DNA of 64,000 nucleotides from Myxococcales bacterium (GTDB lineage Bacteria > Myxococcota_A > Polyangia > Haliangiales > Haliangiaceae), in assembly GCA_016794525.1 (NCBI GenBank), contig JAEUJY010000174.1, forward strand, positions 1 through 64,000. The letters are read 5' to 3'. Both the position numbers and the translations under genes were made by a program. Numbering within the stretch: position 1 is the stretch's first letter; each line of letters starts with the position of its first letter. The notes beneath the pieces were generated by a model. That model was not told the DNA's origin, ran no database searches, and saw only the letters and a program-made list of their open reading frames with translations. Shown in pieces: positions 1-7,351 of the stretch.

Positions 1-2
1 CG

Positions 3-374
3 CCGGCCCCGCCGCCGCCACGACCCGCGCCGCCGAGCGCGACCGCGCCACCCCCGATCGCTGCCGCGCCGCCGCCGGCCGCCGCGCCGCCGGCCGCGCC
101 GGCGTTCGTCCCGCGCCCCGCGCCGCGGCCCGCGGTCGCGCGCTCGACCGACGTGCCCGGCATGACCGAGGCCGAGACCCGCGCGCTCTACGCCAAGTTC
201 GTCAAGGCGCGCGAGGTGGTCGGCGACAAGTCCGAGGGCTTCTCGTACGACAAGCTGGTGCGCACGCTGCAGAGCCAGGCGCCCAAGATCCTCGAGCAGC
301 ACAAGGCGCAGAAGGTCGAGTTCAACGTCGTCATCCGCGACAACAAGGTGATCCTCAAGGCCAAGCCGAAGTGA
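3..374 (+). CDS. C-terminal part of a MXAN_5187-type protein (5' end outside window)
   Basis: The frame is open from the left edge, so only the C-terminal 123 residues are visible. The first ~45 residues are a Pro/Ala-rich linker. They are followed by a compact ~60-residue charged domain beginning around ATG 153 with the pattern LYxxFVxAR, then YDKLVRTL, KILEQHK and VEFxVVxxDxKVxLK. This resembles the MXAN_5187 C-terminal domain found at the end of myxobacterial proteins, often after a long Pro-rich linker; its biochemical role is not known to me. The domain could be mistaken for a 73-aa gene starting at 153, but the upstream codons continue in frame as a typical Pro/Ala linker, so a longer protein is more likely. 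It converges on the gene ending at 387, with only 12 bases between the stops. Confidence 0.7.
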   Translation, partial: PAPPPPRPAPPSATAPPPIAAAPPPAAAPPAAPAFVPRPAPRPAVARSTDVPGMTEAETRALYAKFVKAREVVGDKSEGFSYDKLVRTLQSQAPKILEQHKAQKVEFNVVIRDNKVILKAKPK

Positions 375-386
375 CGGTCGCGCCGC

Positions 387-1742
387 TCACTCGTCGTGGC
401 AGCCGGCCCCCAGCCAACCCGCGTCGAGGTCGAGGCGGGCGCCGTCGAGGAGCGCCGCGGTCGGGAAGGGGCTGTCGAGCGGCCGCTCGGTCTCGACCCG
501 CACCGCCACCGGCGCGCGCGTCGTCGGGACGCGGACGCGGAACCGCCCGGCCCGATCGCTGATCGCGCGGACGCCGGCGATCGCCACCGTCGCGCCGGCG
601 ACCGGCGCGGCGGCGCGGCAGCCGTGGATGCGGACGCGCCCGCGGACCGTGCGGAGCCGCGCCCGCTCGGGCGCGGCGCGGTCGCCCAGGCCCAGGAGCC
701 AGCGGTCGCCGAACGCGATCACCACCCGCGTGCCCGCGCCAGGCCGCCACGCCGGCCACGGGAGGTCGCCGTCGCCGTCGCCGATGATCACGCGCCCGCC
801 CTCGGCGCCGGTCGCGCGGTCGAGGGCCACGAGCGCCCGTGGGCCGTCGGGGGCGCGCTCGTCGACGTACACCCGCGCGGCGTCGGCGGCGACGACCGCG
901 CCGACGTGCGGGTGGCGCCACGCGGTCGCGCCGCTCGGGAGCTCGAGCGCGGCGACCCCGGCGGCGTCCATCACGAACGCGGTGTCGCCGTCGAGGTAGG
1001 CCCACGCGTGATCGAGCCGGCGCGCCTCGGTCCCGTCGGCGAGCAGGATGCGCGTCGTCGCGCCGCCGACGTTGATCGCGACCCGGCCGCCGCTGGCGTT
1101 GCCCAGGTAGTCGGCGGCGCGCCACCGCTCGTGGCCGGTGGCGACGTCGAACGCGACCACGCCCTCGCCGAGCAGCTGCACGTACAGCGTCCCGTCGTCG
1201 ATCGCCACGCCGTGGAGGTCCCCGAACGGCAGCGGCGCGGTCCAGGCGATCGCGCCGTCGCCGGCGCGGCGCAGCGTCAGCGTCCCCCGGCTCCGCTCGA
1301 CGACCCACGGGCCGGCGGTCGCGGTCCGGGTCATCGGCGCGCACGCGACGCGCCAGCGTGGTCGCAGCGTGATCGGATCGAGCGCGATCAGCGCGTCGCG
1401 GGTCCGGACCAGGGCGACGCCGTCGCCGGCCAGCAGCGCGTCGTGGGCCAGCGTCAGCCGGGCGCGCGCGCCGCGGCCCGTCGGCGCGCCGCCGTCGGCG
1501 CGCCTGGCGCGGATGGTGGCGCCGTCGCCGATCAGCAGCGTGTCGCCGATGATCGCGAGCTGGGCGCGGTGGGGCGCCGTCGTCCGGGGCAGCGCCTGGC
1601 GCCACCGCACGCCGAACGTCGGCGCCGCCGGCGCGGCCGCGGTCGGTCCTGCGCCGGCGGCCGGCTGGGCCAGGCCGGAGCCGACCTCGAGCGCCAGCGC
1701 GGCGATCAGCGCGATCCACGGCGCGCGGCGGGGCGGCGTCAC
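387..1742 (-). CDS. Secreted PQQ-type beta-propeller protein with C-terminal carboxypeptidase-regulatory-like domain
   Basis: 451 residues. The N-terminus is a signal peptide: MTPPRR, then a hydrophobic stretch to about residue 25 (cleavage near LAQP). Residues ~40-370 contain recurrent propeller strands of the type ALDPITLRPRWRV, VAFDVATGHERWRA and LVALDRATGAEGG, the usual signature of PQQ-like/WD-like quinoprotein propellers. No PQQ-ligand constellation could be confirmed, so a binding or scaffold role is more likely than a dehydrogenase. Residues ~375-450 (VRGRVRIHGC...GATVAIAG...DRAGRFRVRVP) look like a carboxypeptidase-regulatory-like beta-sandwich. It is the last gene of a leftward cluster, 27 bases after the DUF695-like gene. 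Function unknown. Confidence 0.8.
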   Translation of the reverse strand: MTPPRRAPWIALIAALALEVGSGLAQPAAGAGPTAAAPAAPTFGVRWRQALPRTTAPHRAQLAIIGDTLLIGDGATIRARRADGGAPTGRGARARLTLAHDALLAGDGVALVRTRDALIALDPITLRPRWRVACAPMTRTATAGPWVVERSRGTLTLRRAGDGAIAWTAPLPFGDLHGVAIDDGTLYVQLLGEGVVAFDVATGHERWRAADYLGNASGGRVAINVGGATTRILLADGTEARRLDHAWAYLDGDTAFVMDAAGVAALELPSGATAWRHPHVGAVVAADAARVYVDERAPDGPRALVALDRATGAEGGRVIIGDGDGDLPWPAWRPGAGTRVVIAFGDRWLLGLGDRAAPERARLRTVRGRVRIHGCRAAAPVAGATVAIAGVRAISDRAGRFRVRVPTTRAPVAVRVETERPLDSPFPTAALLDGARLDLDAGWLGAGCHDE

Positions 1743-1769
1743 GGGCGAGGAGCGCGCGACCGCGGCCGG

Positions 1770-2537
1770 CTATTCCGCGATCGGGACGACCAGCGCGGTC
1801 CAGCCGTCGTAGCTGCCGCCCAGCGGGATCAGCACGTCGAGGATCTGGCGGGTGAAGCGATCCGGGTGGTCGCCGTCGAGCGGATCGCTGCGGTGGAACT
1901 CCAGCGACCAGCACTCGCGGTCGTCGTCGTCGTCGCGATCGCCCTCGACCTCGTCGCAGCGGAAGCCGGCCGCGGTCAGCGCGGCGGCGGCGGCCTGGGC
2001 CGCGGCCTCGCTGGCGAAGTAGGCGAGGTGATCGATCGGGCGCGGGCGGGCCAGCGCGTCGCCCTCGGCCGCGTAGCGCGCGACCAGCCGCTGGTTCTCG
2101 ATGGCCTGGCGCACGTGCGGCTCGGGCTGCATCGCCGCGTGGCCGCTCCACGCGGGATCGTCGTCGAGCGACCAGCGCGCGGTGCGCGCCAGCTCGATGC
2201 GCCCGGGCAGCGCCAGCAGATCGCCGCGGTGCTCGGGCGGCGCGTAGCACACGAGCGTCCAGGCGTCGCCGTCGACGCGCCGGCCGACGTAGATCGCGTC
2301 GGCCTGGGTCTCGAGCAGCTCGACCAGCACGTCCTCGATCGCCTCGAGCCGGGCCGCGTCCTCGGGCGCCGGCCGCCCGGCGGCGTCGCGCGCGCCGATC
2401 GCCAGCGCGATCTGCACCCGCAGCGGGTGGCTCGCGACCGGCGCGTGGGCCAGCGCCGCGAGATCGACGACGTACCGCGCGGGCTGTCCCTCGACCTCCC
2501 GCTCGTACGCGCCGAAGTGCTGCGGCCAGCGCTCCAT
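1770..2537 (-). CDS. DUF695-domain protein with C-terminal RraB-like region
   Basis: 255 residues. The start is the ATG at 2537 (MERWPQHFGAY); the open frame continues further upstream, but that part overlaps the next gene in another frame and has low-complexity Arg-rich content. Residues ~1-140 match the look of DUF695 (…RYVVDLAAL…RLEAIEDVLVELLE…VGRRVDGD…DDPAW). Residues ~170-250 (DHLAYFASEAAAQ...ALTAAGF...) resemble the fold of RraB, regulator of RNase E. This domain pair is known from small cytosolic proteins of unknown role. There is no signal peptide, unlike its operon neighbours. An aspartate run (DDDDD) lies near residue 215. Function is inferred only from family resemblance. Confidence 0.72.
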   Translation of the reverse strand: MERWPQHFGAYEREVEGQPARYVVDLAALAHAPVASHPLRVQIALAIGARDAAGRPAPEDAARLEAIEDVLVELLETQADAIYVGRRVDGDAWTLVCYAPPEHRGDLLALPGRIELARTARWSLDDDPAWSGHAAMQPEPHVRQAIENQRLVARYAAEGDALARPRPIDHLAYFASEAAAQAAAAALTAAGFRCDEVEGDRDDDDDRECWSLEFHRSDPLDGDHPDRFTRQILDVLIPLGGSYDGWTALVVPIAE

Positions 2538-2578
2538 GCCTCGACGGTACGCGCGTCGACGCCCGTCGACAACCGCGA

Positions 2579-3352
2579 TCAGCGTGCGGCGCGTGGCCAC
2601 GCGGCAGACAGCCGCACCATCACCGTCGCGCCGCCCAGCTCGTCGCCCTGGCGGTGGCGCACGCCCAGCTCGATCGCGCTCCACGCCATCGCGCGGTAGC
2701 GCACCCCCCACGCGAACGCCCACCGCGGTGCAGTTTCTGCGGCGGAGGGCCCGAGCTCTGGCAGCCACTGCAGGTCGGCGAGGATCGTCGTGCGCGGGTA
2801 GATCTCCGGCGTCCACTCGAGCCCGGCCAGCGGCCGCACGCTCGCGCGCGGGCCGCGGGTGATGGTCGCGCCGTCGGCGCCGCGGTGGGCGCTGGCCCAC
2901 GTCGACGCGCCCGCGTGCAACCGCACCGGGCCCAGCCGCTGCGACAGCACCACGAACGCCTCGCTGGCGCGGGCGCGCTCGCGGTAGCCGAGCGGCACCC
3001 GCACGCCAGCGGCCACCGCGCCGTCGCGCCACGGCGACAGCGCGAGCTTCCAGCCGGCGGTCGGCTGGCGCACCGGCTCGACCGCGCGCGCCGGGCCGGC
3101 GCACGGATCGCACGCGGTCAGCTCGCCGTCGCCGCGCAGGTCGACCTCGACCAGCCGCGCGTAGCCCAGCGTGATCCGCGCGCCCGAGCCGCCGCGGTGA
3201 TCGCCGTCGAGCGCCGCGGTCAACGACGTGCGCGGCTGGGTCCACGCGGTCGGGATCGTCAGCACCGTCGGCCCGCGTCCCAGCGGGCCGTCGTCGGCGG
3301 CCGCGCGCGACGCCAGGGCGGCCACGATCAGCAGCGGGACGGTGCGGCGCAT
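2579..3352 (-). CDS. Secreted outer-membrane beta-barrel-like protein (paralogue 1 of 3)
   Basis: 257 residues from ATG 3352. MRRTVPLLIVAALASRAAA is a clear Sec signal peptide, which decides this start over the longer open frame. The rest alternates polar and hydrophobic residues with many aromatic, Gly and Arg residues (ITLGYARLVEVDLRG, VRVPLGYRERA, FAWGVRYRAMAWSAIELGVR), as in outer-membrane barrels. The motif WGVRYxxxxWxxxxxGVR recurs in the next gene upstream, so the two are probably paralogues. It has two cysteines (CDPC). It lies 25 bases after the preceding barrel gene and 41 bases before the DUF695-like gene, in one leftward transcription unit. Substrate unknown. Confidence 0.75.
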   Translation of the reverse strand: MRRTVPLLIVAALASRAAADDGPLGRGPTVLTIPTAWTQPRTSLTAALDGDHRGGSGARITLGYARLVEVDLRGDGELTACDPCAGPARAVEPVRQPTAGWKLALSPWRDGAVAAGVRVPLGYRERARASEAFVVLSQRLGPVRLHAGASTWASAHRGADGATITRGPRASVRPLAGLEWTPEIYPRTTILADLQWLPELGPSAAETAPRWAFAWGVRYRAMAWSAIELGVRHRQGDELGGATVMVRLSAAWPRAAR

Positions 3353-3377
3353 GGGCGGTGGGCTCGGGGGGGCGCGG

Positions 3378-4448
3378 CTAGCGGCGGCGCCGGCGATCGA
3401 CCACGCGCTCGATCGAGCGGTTGATGAGGGTGAGCTGACCGAAGATCTGGGCGTCGAGGAGGTTGGCGTCGCCGATGTCCGGAACCCGGACACCCGACTG
3501 CAGCTGGGCCCAGCTGGCCAGGTCGTAACGCACGCCCCACGACAGGATCGGCCGCAGCCGGGTGCGGTTGGGTGCGCTGCAGGTGAAGCAGAACTCCGGC
3601 ACCCACGCGTAGTCGATCAGGATGTCGGCGTCCTCGACGGCGCGCACCGCGACGCCGCCGCCGACCCGGAACTGGCGGCCCAGGCCCTGGTCGTGCAGCA
3701 GCACCGCGCCCTCGTCGCCGGTCTCGACCGAGGCGTCCCAGAACGAGCCGTTGAGGTGCACGGTCGTGCGGGTGCCGACGTGGCCCGACGCGGCGAGGTG
3801 CAGCTCGGCGATCCGCGCGCGGTGGTTGTCGGCCTCGTACTCGAACGACTTGCGGAACCCCAGCGCCAGCGCCGGCTGGTGGCGGAACAGCCGATCCTCG
3901 GCCAGGCCCATGCGGAACGTCGCCGTGTAGAACGGCGCCATCCGCCGCGGCGTCAGCCCCGAGGCCTCGCGGCCGCGGACCAGATCGGTGACCGCGACGC
4001 CGAACTCGGCGACGTCGCCGAGGCCGAACCGCATGTCGCTCGACAGCCCGCCCGAGGTGTCGACGCCGCTGCGCGAGTAGATGACGCCGGCCGGTAGCAT
4101 CGCCCCCGACGGCGCGAGCAAGAGCTCGGGCAGATCGATCGGCGGCGGCGGCTCCTCGCTGGCCGGCACCTCGGTGACGCTCTCGATCGGTGGCGGGGTG
4201 CCGAGCGGCGGTGGCGCGTCGACCGGCGGCGGCGCGTCGGTCGGCGGGGTGGCGTCGGCGGGCGGCGGCGCGTCGGTCGGCGTGGCGCCGTCGGTGGGCG
4301 GCGGCGTGCCGTCGGTCGGCGGCGGCGGGGTGCCGGTGGGCGGCGGCGTCGGCAGCGGGATCGGCACCGGCATCGGCTGCGCGGTGGCGACCCCGGCCGT
4401 CAGCGCGACCGCGCCGGCGATGAGGAGCTTGGGGACGTTCATGGACAC
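3378..4448 (-). CDS. Secreted Pro/Thr-rich-linker outer-membrane barrel-like protein (paralogue 2 of 3)
   Basis: 356 residues if started at GTG 4448; an in-frame ATG lies at 4442. The Shine-Dalgarno AAGGAGG sits 6 bases before the GTG but 12 before the ATG, which favours the GTG. Both give a signal peptide ending near GVATAQP. Residues ~25-90 are a Pro/Thr/Asp repeat linker (TPPPTG, PPTDG, DAPPPAD), probably periplasmic. Residues ~110-350 look like a beta-barrel, including SWGVRYDLASWAQLQSGVR near the C-terminus, which matches the downstream gene. A CFTC pair may form a disulfide. It may anchor in the outer membrane with the linker reaching the peptidoglycan. No enzymatic motif was seen. Confidence 0.78.
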   Translation of the reverse strand: MSMNVPKLLIAGAVALTAGVATAQPMPVPIPLPTPPPTGTPPPPTDGTPPPTDGATPTDAPPPADATPPTDAPPPVDAPPPLGTPPPIESVTEVPASEEPPPPIDLPELLLAPSGAMLPAGVIYSRSGVDTSGGLSSDMRFGLGDVAEFGVAVTDLVRGREASGLTPRRMAPFYTATFRMGLAEDRLFRHQPALALGFRKSFEYEADNHRARIAELHLAASGHVGTRTTVHLNGSFWDASVETGDEGAVLLHDQGLGRQFRVGGGVAVRAVEDADILIDYAWVPEFCFTCSAPNRTRLRPILSWGVRYDLASWAQLQSGVRVPDIGDANLLDAQIFGQLTLINRSIERVVDRRRRR

Positions 4449-4468
4449 GGCGTTCCTCCTTGGGTGCG

Positions 4469-5416
4469 TCACTCGCGGGACTCGCAGAACCCGCCGGTCA
4501 GGCGGCAGGCGATCGCGCCCCAGGGCACGAACACCTCCCCGCCCAGGCGGATGTCCCATTGCACGAACGACTCGAGGCCGTCGGCGGGCTGGCCGCGCGC
4601 GACCTCGAGCTGGTAGCCGATGCTGGCGTCGAGCACGACCGCGGGCAGCGCCGCCCAGCGCACGCCGACCCGGCCGAGCAGGCCGTAGTCGACCTGGGGC
4701 GCGGCGTCGACCGCGGGGTCGAAGCGGAACTGCGGCGCCAGCCCGACCTCGGCGATCGCGCGGGCGCTGTCGGACGCCGCGAGGTCGAGGCCGAACGTCG
4801 GCAGCACCATGACCCGCTTGGCGGTGCCGGCGGCGTCGAGGCCGGGGCGGACGATCTTCGCCGACGAGACCCGCGCGCCGGTGTGCAGCGTCACGCCGGT
4901 CAGCGGGCCGCGCAGGCGCAGCCGCGTGACCAGGTACAGATCGGTGACCGACTCGTCGACGGGTTGGTCGGCGATCGTCTCGCGGCGCGGCACGCCGAGC
5001 CGGAACGCGATCGCCACCGCCGGCACCCACGGCCGCTCGCGGAACGGCGCCTGCAACTGCACGCCGACCGCGGGGATCGGCGCCTCGATGTCGCCGATGC
5101 CGACCGCCGAGGTGTGGCGGTACTCGATCTGCGCGACGTCGCCGAACCCGATCGCGGCGACGCCGGCGGCGGTGAGGATGCCGGGCTCCTGCAGCAGGCT
5201 GGCGTCGCCCGACAGGCTGAGCTGGTACGCGCCGACGACGTCGGCCACCGGCATCGCGAACAGCCGCGGCGAGCGGAACGGGCCTGCGAAGATCTCGGCG
5301 GCGGTGGCGCGGCGCTGCCGGATCGGCTCGGGCGCCTGATCGTCGGCGCGGGCGCTGCGGATCGCGCCCGGTCCACCGAGCGACACCGCGAGAGAGAGGT
5401 ACAGCGCCGTGCGCAT
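4469..5416 (-). CDS. Secreted outer-membrane barrel-like protein (paralogue 3 of 3)
   Basis: 315 residues. The ATG at 5416 has GGAGG five bases upstream. The signal peptide is MRTALYLSLAVSLGG… with cleavage near ARADD. The mature part is rich in beta-prone alternating segments (VVGAYQLSLSGD, VAQIEYRHTSAVGIGD, LYLVTRLRLRG) typical of outer-membrane proteins, and ends with FVPWGAIACRLTGGFC, whose two cysteines may pair. RVGVRWAAL is a weaker version of the WGVRY motif in the two following genes. It is the first gene of the leftward cluster; the 20-base gap to the next start suggests co-transcription. Function unknown; a structural or porin-like envelope role is inferred. Confidence 0.78.
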   Translation of the reverse strand: MRTALYLSLAVSLGGPGAIRSARADDQAPEPIRQRRATAAEIFAGPFRSPRLFAMPVADVVGAYQLSLSGDASLLQEPGILTAAGVAAIGFGDVAQIEYRHTSAVGIGDIEAPIPAVGVQLQAPFRERPWVPAVAIAFRLGVPRRETIADQPVDESVTDLYLVTRLRLRGPLTGVTLHTGARVSSAKIVRPGLDAAGTAKRVMVLPTFGLDLAASDSARAIAEVGLAPQFRFDPAVDAAPQVDYGLLGRVGVRWAALPAVVLDASIGYQLEVARGQPADGLESFVQWDIRLGGEVFVPWGAIACRLTGGFCESRE

Positions 5417-5689
5417 GCGTGCCTCCGCTCATTGCAAACCGAATGCCGGATGTTCGGATGGTCCGGCCATTGGCTATGGCAACCGCTTGAGATCGTTATG
5501 CAGATCCGGGCTCGACCGGCCCGATCGCGAGCCTCCACCTACAGGTCGCCTGTGAACGGTTCGACGCGCCAGGCGTCGAGACTTCGCCAGCTTCGCACTG
5601 CGTCGCGGCGGTGGCGGTGCGTCGGCCGCGCGCCAGCGTCGCGCGTCAGCCATTGCGGCGCATCGCCGCGGGCACCATGATCGCAGGAG
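5417..5689. other. Divergent intergenic region, probable promoters for both directions
   Basis: This 273-bp gap separates the leftward barrel cluster from the rightward zinc-ribbon gene. The left third is less GC-rich than its surroundings (around 5425-5500), which fits a promoter for the barrel operon. No confident -35/-10 pair, terminator or coding sequence was seen. Confidence 0.35.
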
Positions 5690-6529
5690 ATGATCCTCGC
5701 CTGCGCCGGCTGCGACAGTCGCTACGACGTCAGCGGATACGCGGTCGGGCAGGCGTTCCGCTGCCGCTGCGGGACGGTCACCGAGCTGGCCGCCAGCGCG
5801 CCCCAGGCCGGCATGCTCGCGTGTCCGCGCTGCGCGGCGCCGGTGGACGCGACCCACGCGCAGTGCGAGTACTGCAAGGCGGCGCTGCTGCTCAAGGCGT
5901 GCCCGCGGTGTCTGTCGCGGGTGTTCCACGGGCACAAGCACTGCCCCGAGTGCGGCTCGCAGATCGATCACGCCGCCCACGGCGACGCGCGCGCCGACGC
6001 GCCGTGCCCGCGCTGCGATCAGCCGCTCCACGCGCGGCTGCTCGGCGACGTGGTGATCGACGAGTGCCGTGGCTGCGCCGGGGTGTTCCTCGACAAGCTG
6101 GCGATCGAGCGGGTCGTCACCGATCGTCGGCAGGCGCGCGCCGAGGCGCTCTTGGGCGCGCTGCGGCGCGCCGACGTGCGCCCGGTGCAGCCCGGCCAGC
6201 GGATGTACGTGAAGTGTCCGAGCTGCCAGGTCGTGATGAACCGCCGGCAGTTCGCGACCGGCGCGCGGGTCGTCGTCGACGTGTGCCGCAGCCACGGCAC
6301 GTTCTTCGACGCCGGCGAGCTGCCGCGGATCATCGAGTTCGTCATGCAGGGCGGGCTCGAGGCCGCCGAGCGCGCCGAGCTGCAGCGGATGCGCGATCAG
6401 GCGCGGCGCGAGCTGCAGTCGGCGCAGTACGCCGCGATCACCGAGAGCCGCAGCTCGACCTACGCCAACGAGCACAGCGGTCGATCGGGCGCGATCGTCA
6501 TCGAGCTGCTCGCGTCGCTCTTGCGCTGA
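5690..6529 (+). CDS. Multi-zinc-ribbon protein (MJ0042/TFIIB-type zinc fingers)
   Basis: 279 residues with a series of paired cysteines. N-terminal CxxC…CRCG (residues ~5-27) looks like an MJ0042-type ribbon. CPRC…CEYC and CPRC…CPEC follow at ~45-90. Two larger zf-TFIIB-like modules follow: CPRC…DECRGCAGVFLD near 105-135 and CPSC…VDVCRSHGTFFDAGEL near 180-215. A C-terminal helix (~225-260) is charged. The start ATG is fixed by the position of the first zinc motif; AGGAG directly abuts it, an unusually short spacing. It is cytoplasmic, with no signal peptide. Such proteins may bind nucleic acid or protein partners; nothing here shows a specific substrate. Confidence 0.8.
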   Translation: MILACAGCDSRYDVSGYAVGQAFRCRCGTVTELAASAPQAGMLACPRCAAPVDATHAQCEYCKAALLLKACPRCLSRVFHGHKHCPECGSQIDHAAHGDARADAPCPRCDQPLHARLLGDVVIDECRGCAGVFLDKLAIERVVTDRRQARAEALLGALRRADVRPVQPGQRMYVKCPSCQVVMNRRQFATGARVVVDVCRSHGTFFDAGELPRIIEFVMQGGLEAAERAELQRMRDQARRELQSAQYAAITESRSSTYANEHSGRSGAIVIELLASLLR

Positions 6530-6569
6530 TCGCCGGCGCCGACGCGCGGACCCCGTCATGAGCTAGCTT

Positions 6570-6926
6570 GAACGCGCGCTGCTTCATCCGGCCATCCAGC
6601 ATCGCCGACTCTTCGTGCACCTGTCCGCTGGTCAGGCCGAGCTCGGCGCCGTCTTGCAGCAGCACCACCTTGGCGTTGTCCGGGTTCACCGTGATGTGCA
6701 GGTCGTCGCCCAGCCGCTCCAGGGCGAGCGCCAGCTCGGGCAGCGCCTGTGCGCCGGCCCCGCGGATCGCGCGGGGCTTGCCCGCGGCGGTGTTACCGCG
6801 CATCGCGTACAGCGTCGGCGGGTGCGCGCGCAGCACGGTGGCGAGGCGCTGCAGCCCCGCCGTCGTGTCGCGCAGGTACCGCTCGTGCAGCGCCGTCCAC
6901 GGCGCCAGCCAGGTCTCGATCGATCC
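6570..6926 (-). pseudogene. Orphan, truncated copy of the zeta-toxin-like tip
   Basis: This stretch is a second copy of 7924-8281, inside the giant gene. By hand count there are about 20 mismatches over 348 aligned bases (6571-6918). It encodes the first half of the kinase domain in a continuous frame but has no convincing start codon, and homology stops before the second half. The Walker A lysine is followed by Pro instead of Thr (GNTAAGKP versus GNTAAGKT) through a single base change, so nucleotide binding should be damaged. Near its right edge it is one base shorter than the parental copy. Homology ends exactly at the stop codon of the 141-aa gene. The position just downstream of a toxin and its putative immunity gene is that of an orphan tip in a polymorphic toxin locus. 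Confidence 0.75.
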
Positions 6927-7351
6927 TACTCCGACGTCCCGTCGCCGCCCGCGCCGCCGGGCGGCGGCTGCTTGCCGAACGTCGCCTCGAGTTCTTCTTC
7001 CCAGCCCGTCGGCAACAGCGGTTCGCGCCACTCCTCCAGCGTGATCAAGTGCGGGATAAAGGCGGCGATGGTGCGTACCTGGTCCCGCAGCGTGACGTAT
7101 CGCTCCTCGATGATCCGCCACTCAGCCTCGTCGATCTCGTCTCCGGGCCATCGCTCAGGCTGCCACAGCGCTTGCACCTTCTCGCGGCTGAACGGCTCCT
7201 TCCCCGTCGCCACCGCCTCCGCCCGGCACTCCGCGAGATAGGCATCGCGCCGCGCATGATGGTCGTCGAAGAACTTGCGCCGGTACGCCGTCGCCGCCTC
7301 GCCCGTCAGGACTCCGGGGCCTTCGATCAGAGGCTTCTTTGGATCGCTCAT
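6926..7351 (-). CDS. Small acidic protein, candidate immunity protein of the zeta-type toxin
   Basis: 141 residues starting MSDPKKPLIEGPG. The start ATG overlaps the TGA of the giant toxin-like gene (ATGA), so translation is probably coupled. The sequence is charged and helix-rich, with many Glu and Trp (ALWQPERWPGDEIDEAEWRIIEERY, LEEWREPLLPTGWEEELE) and a Gly/Pro tail. No signal peptide or known domain was recognised; it does not look like the classical epsilon antitoxin by eye. Position, size and coupling fit an immunity protein or antitoxin for the kinase tip. A chaperone or unrelated small protein is the alternative. It is sandwiched between the intact tip and the decayed copy. Confidence 0.7.
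   Translation of the reverse strand: MSDPKKPLIEGPGVLTGEAATAYRRKFFDDHHARRDAYLAECRAEAVATGKEPFSREKVQALWQPERWPGDEIDEAEWRIIEERYVTLRDQVRTIAAFIPHLITLEEWREPLLPTGWEEELEATFGKQPPPGGAGGDGTSE

Noticed and set aside
396-2699. A 767-residue plus-strand open frame opposite the propeller and DUF695 genes
   Set aside because: Low-complexity Arg/Ala-rich translation with no domain features, opposite clear genes. High GC makes long antisense frames common.
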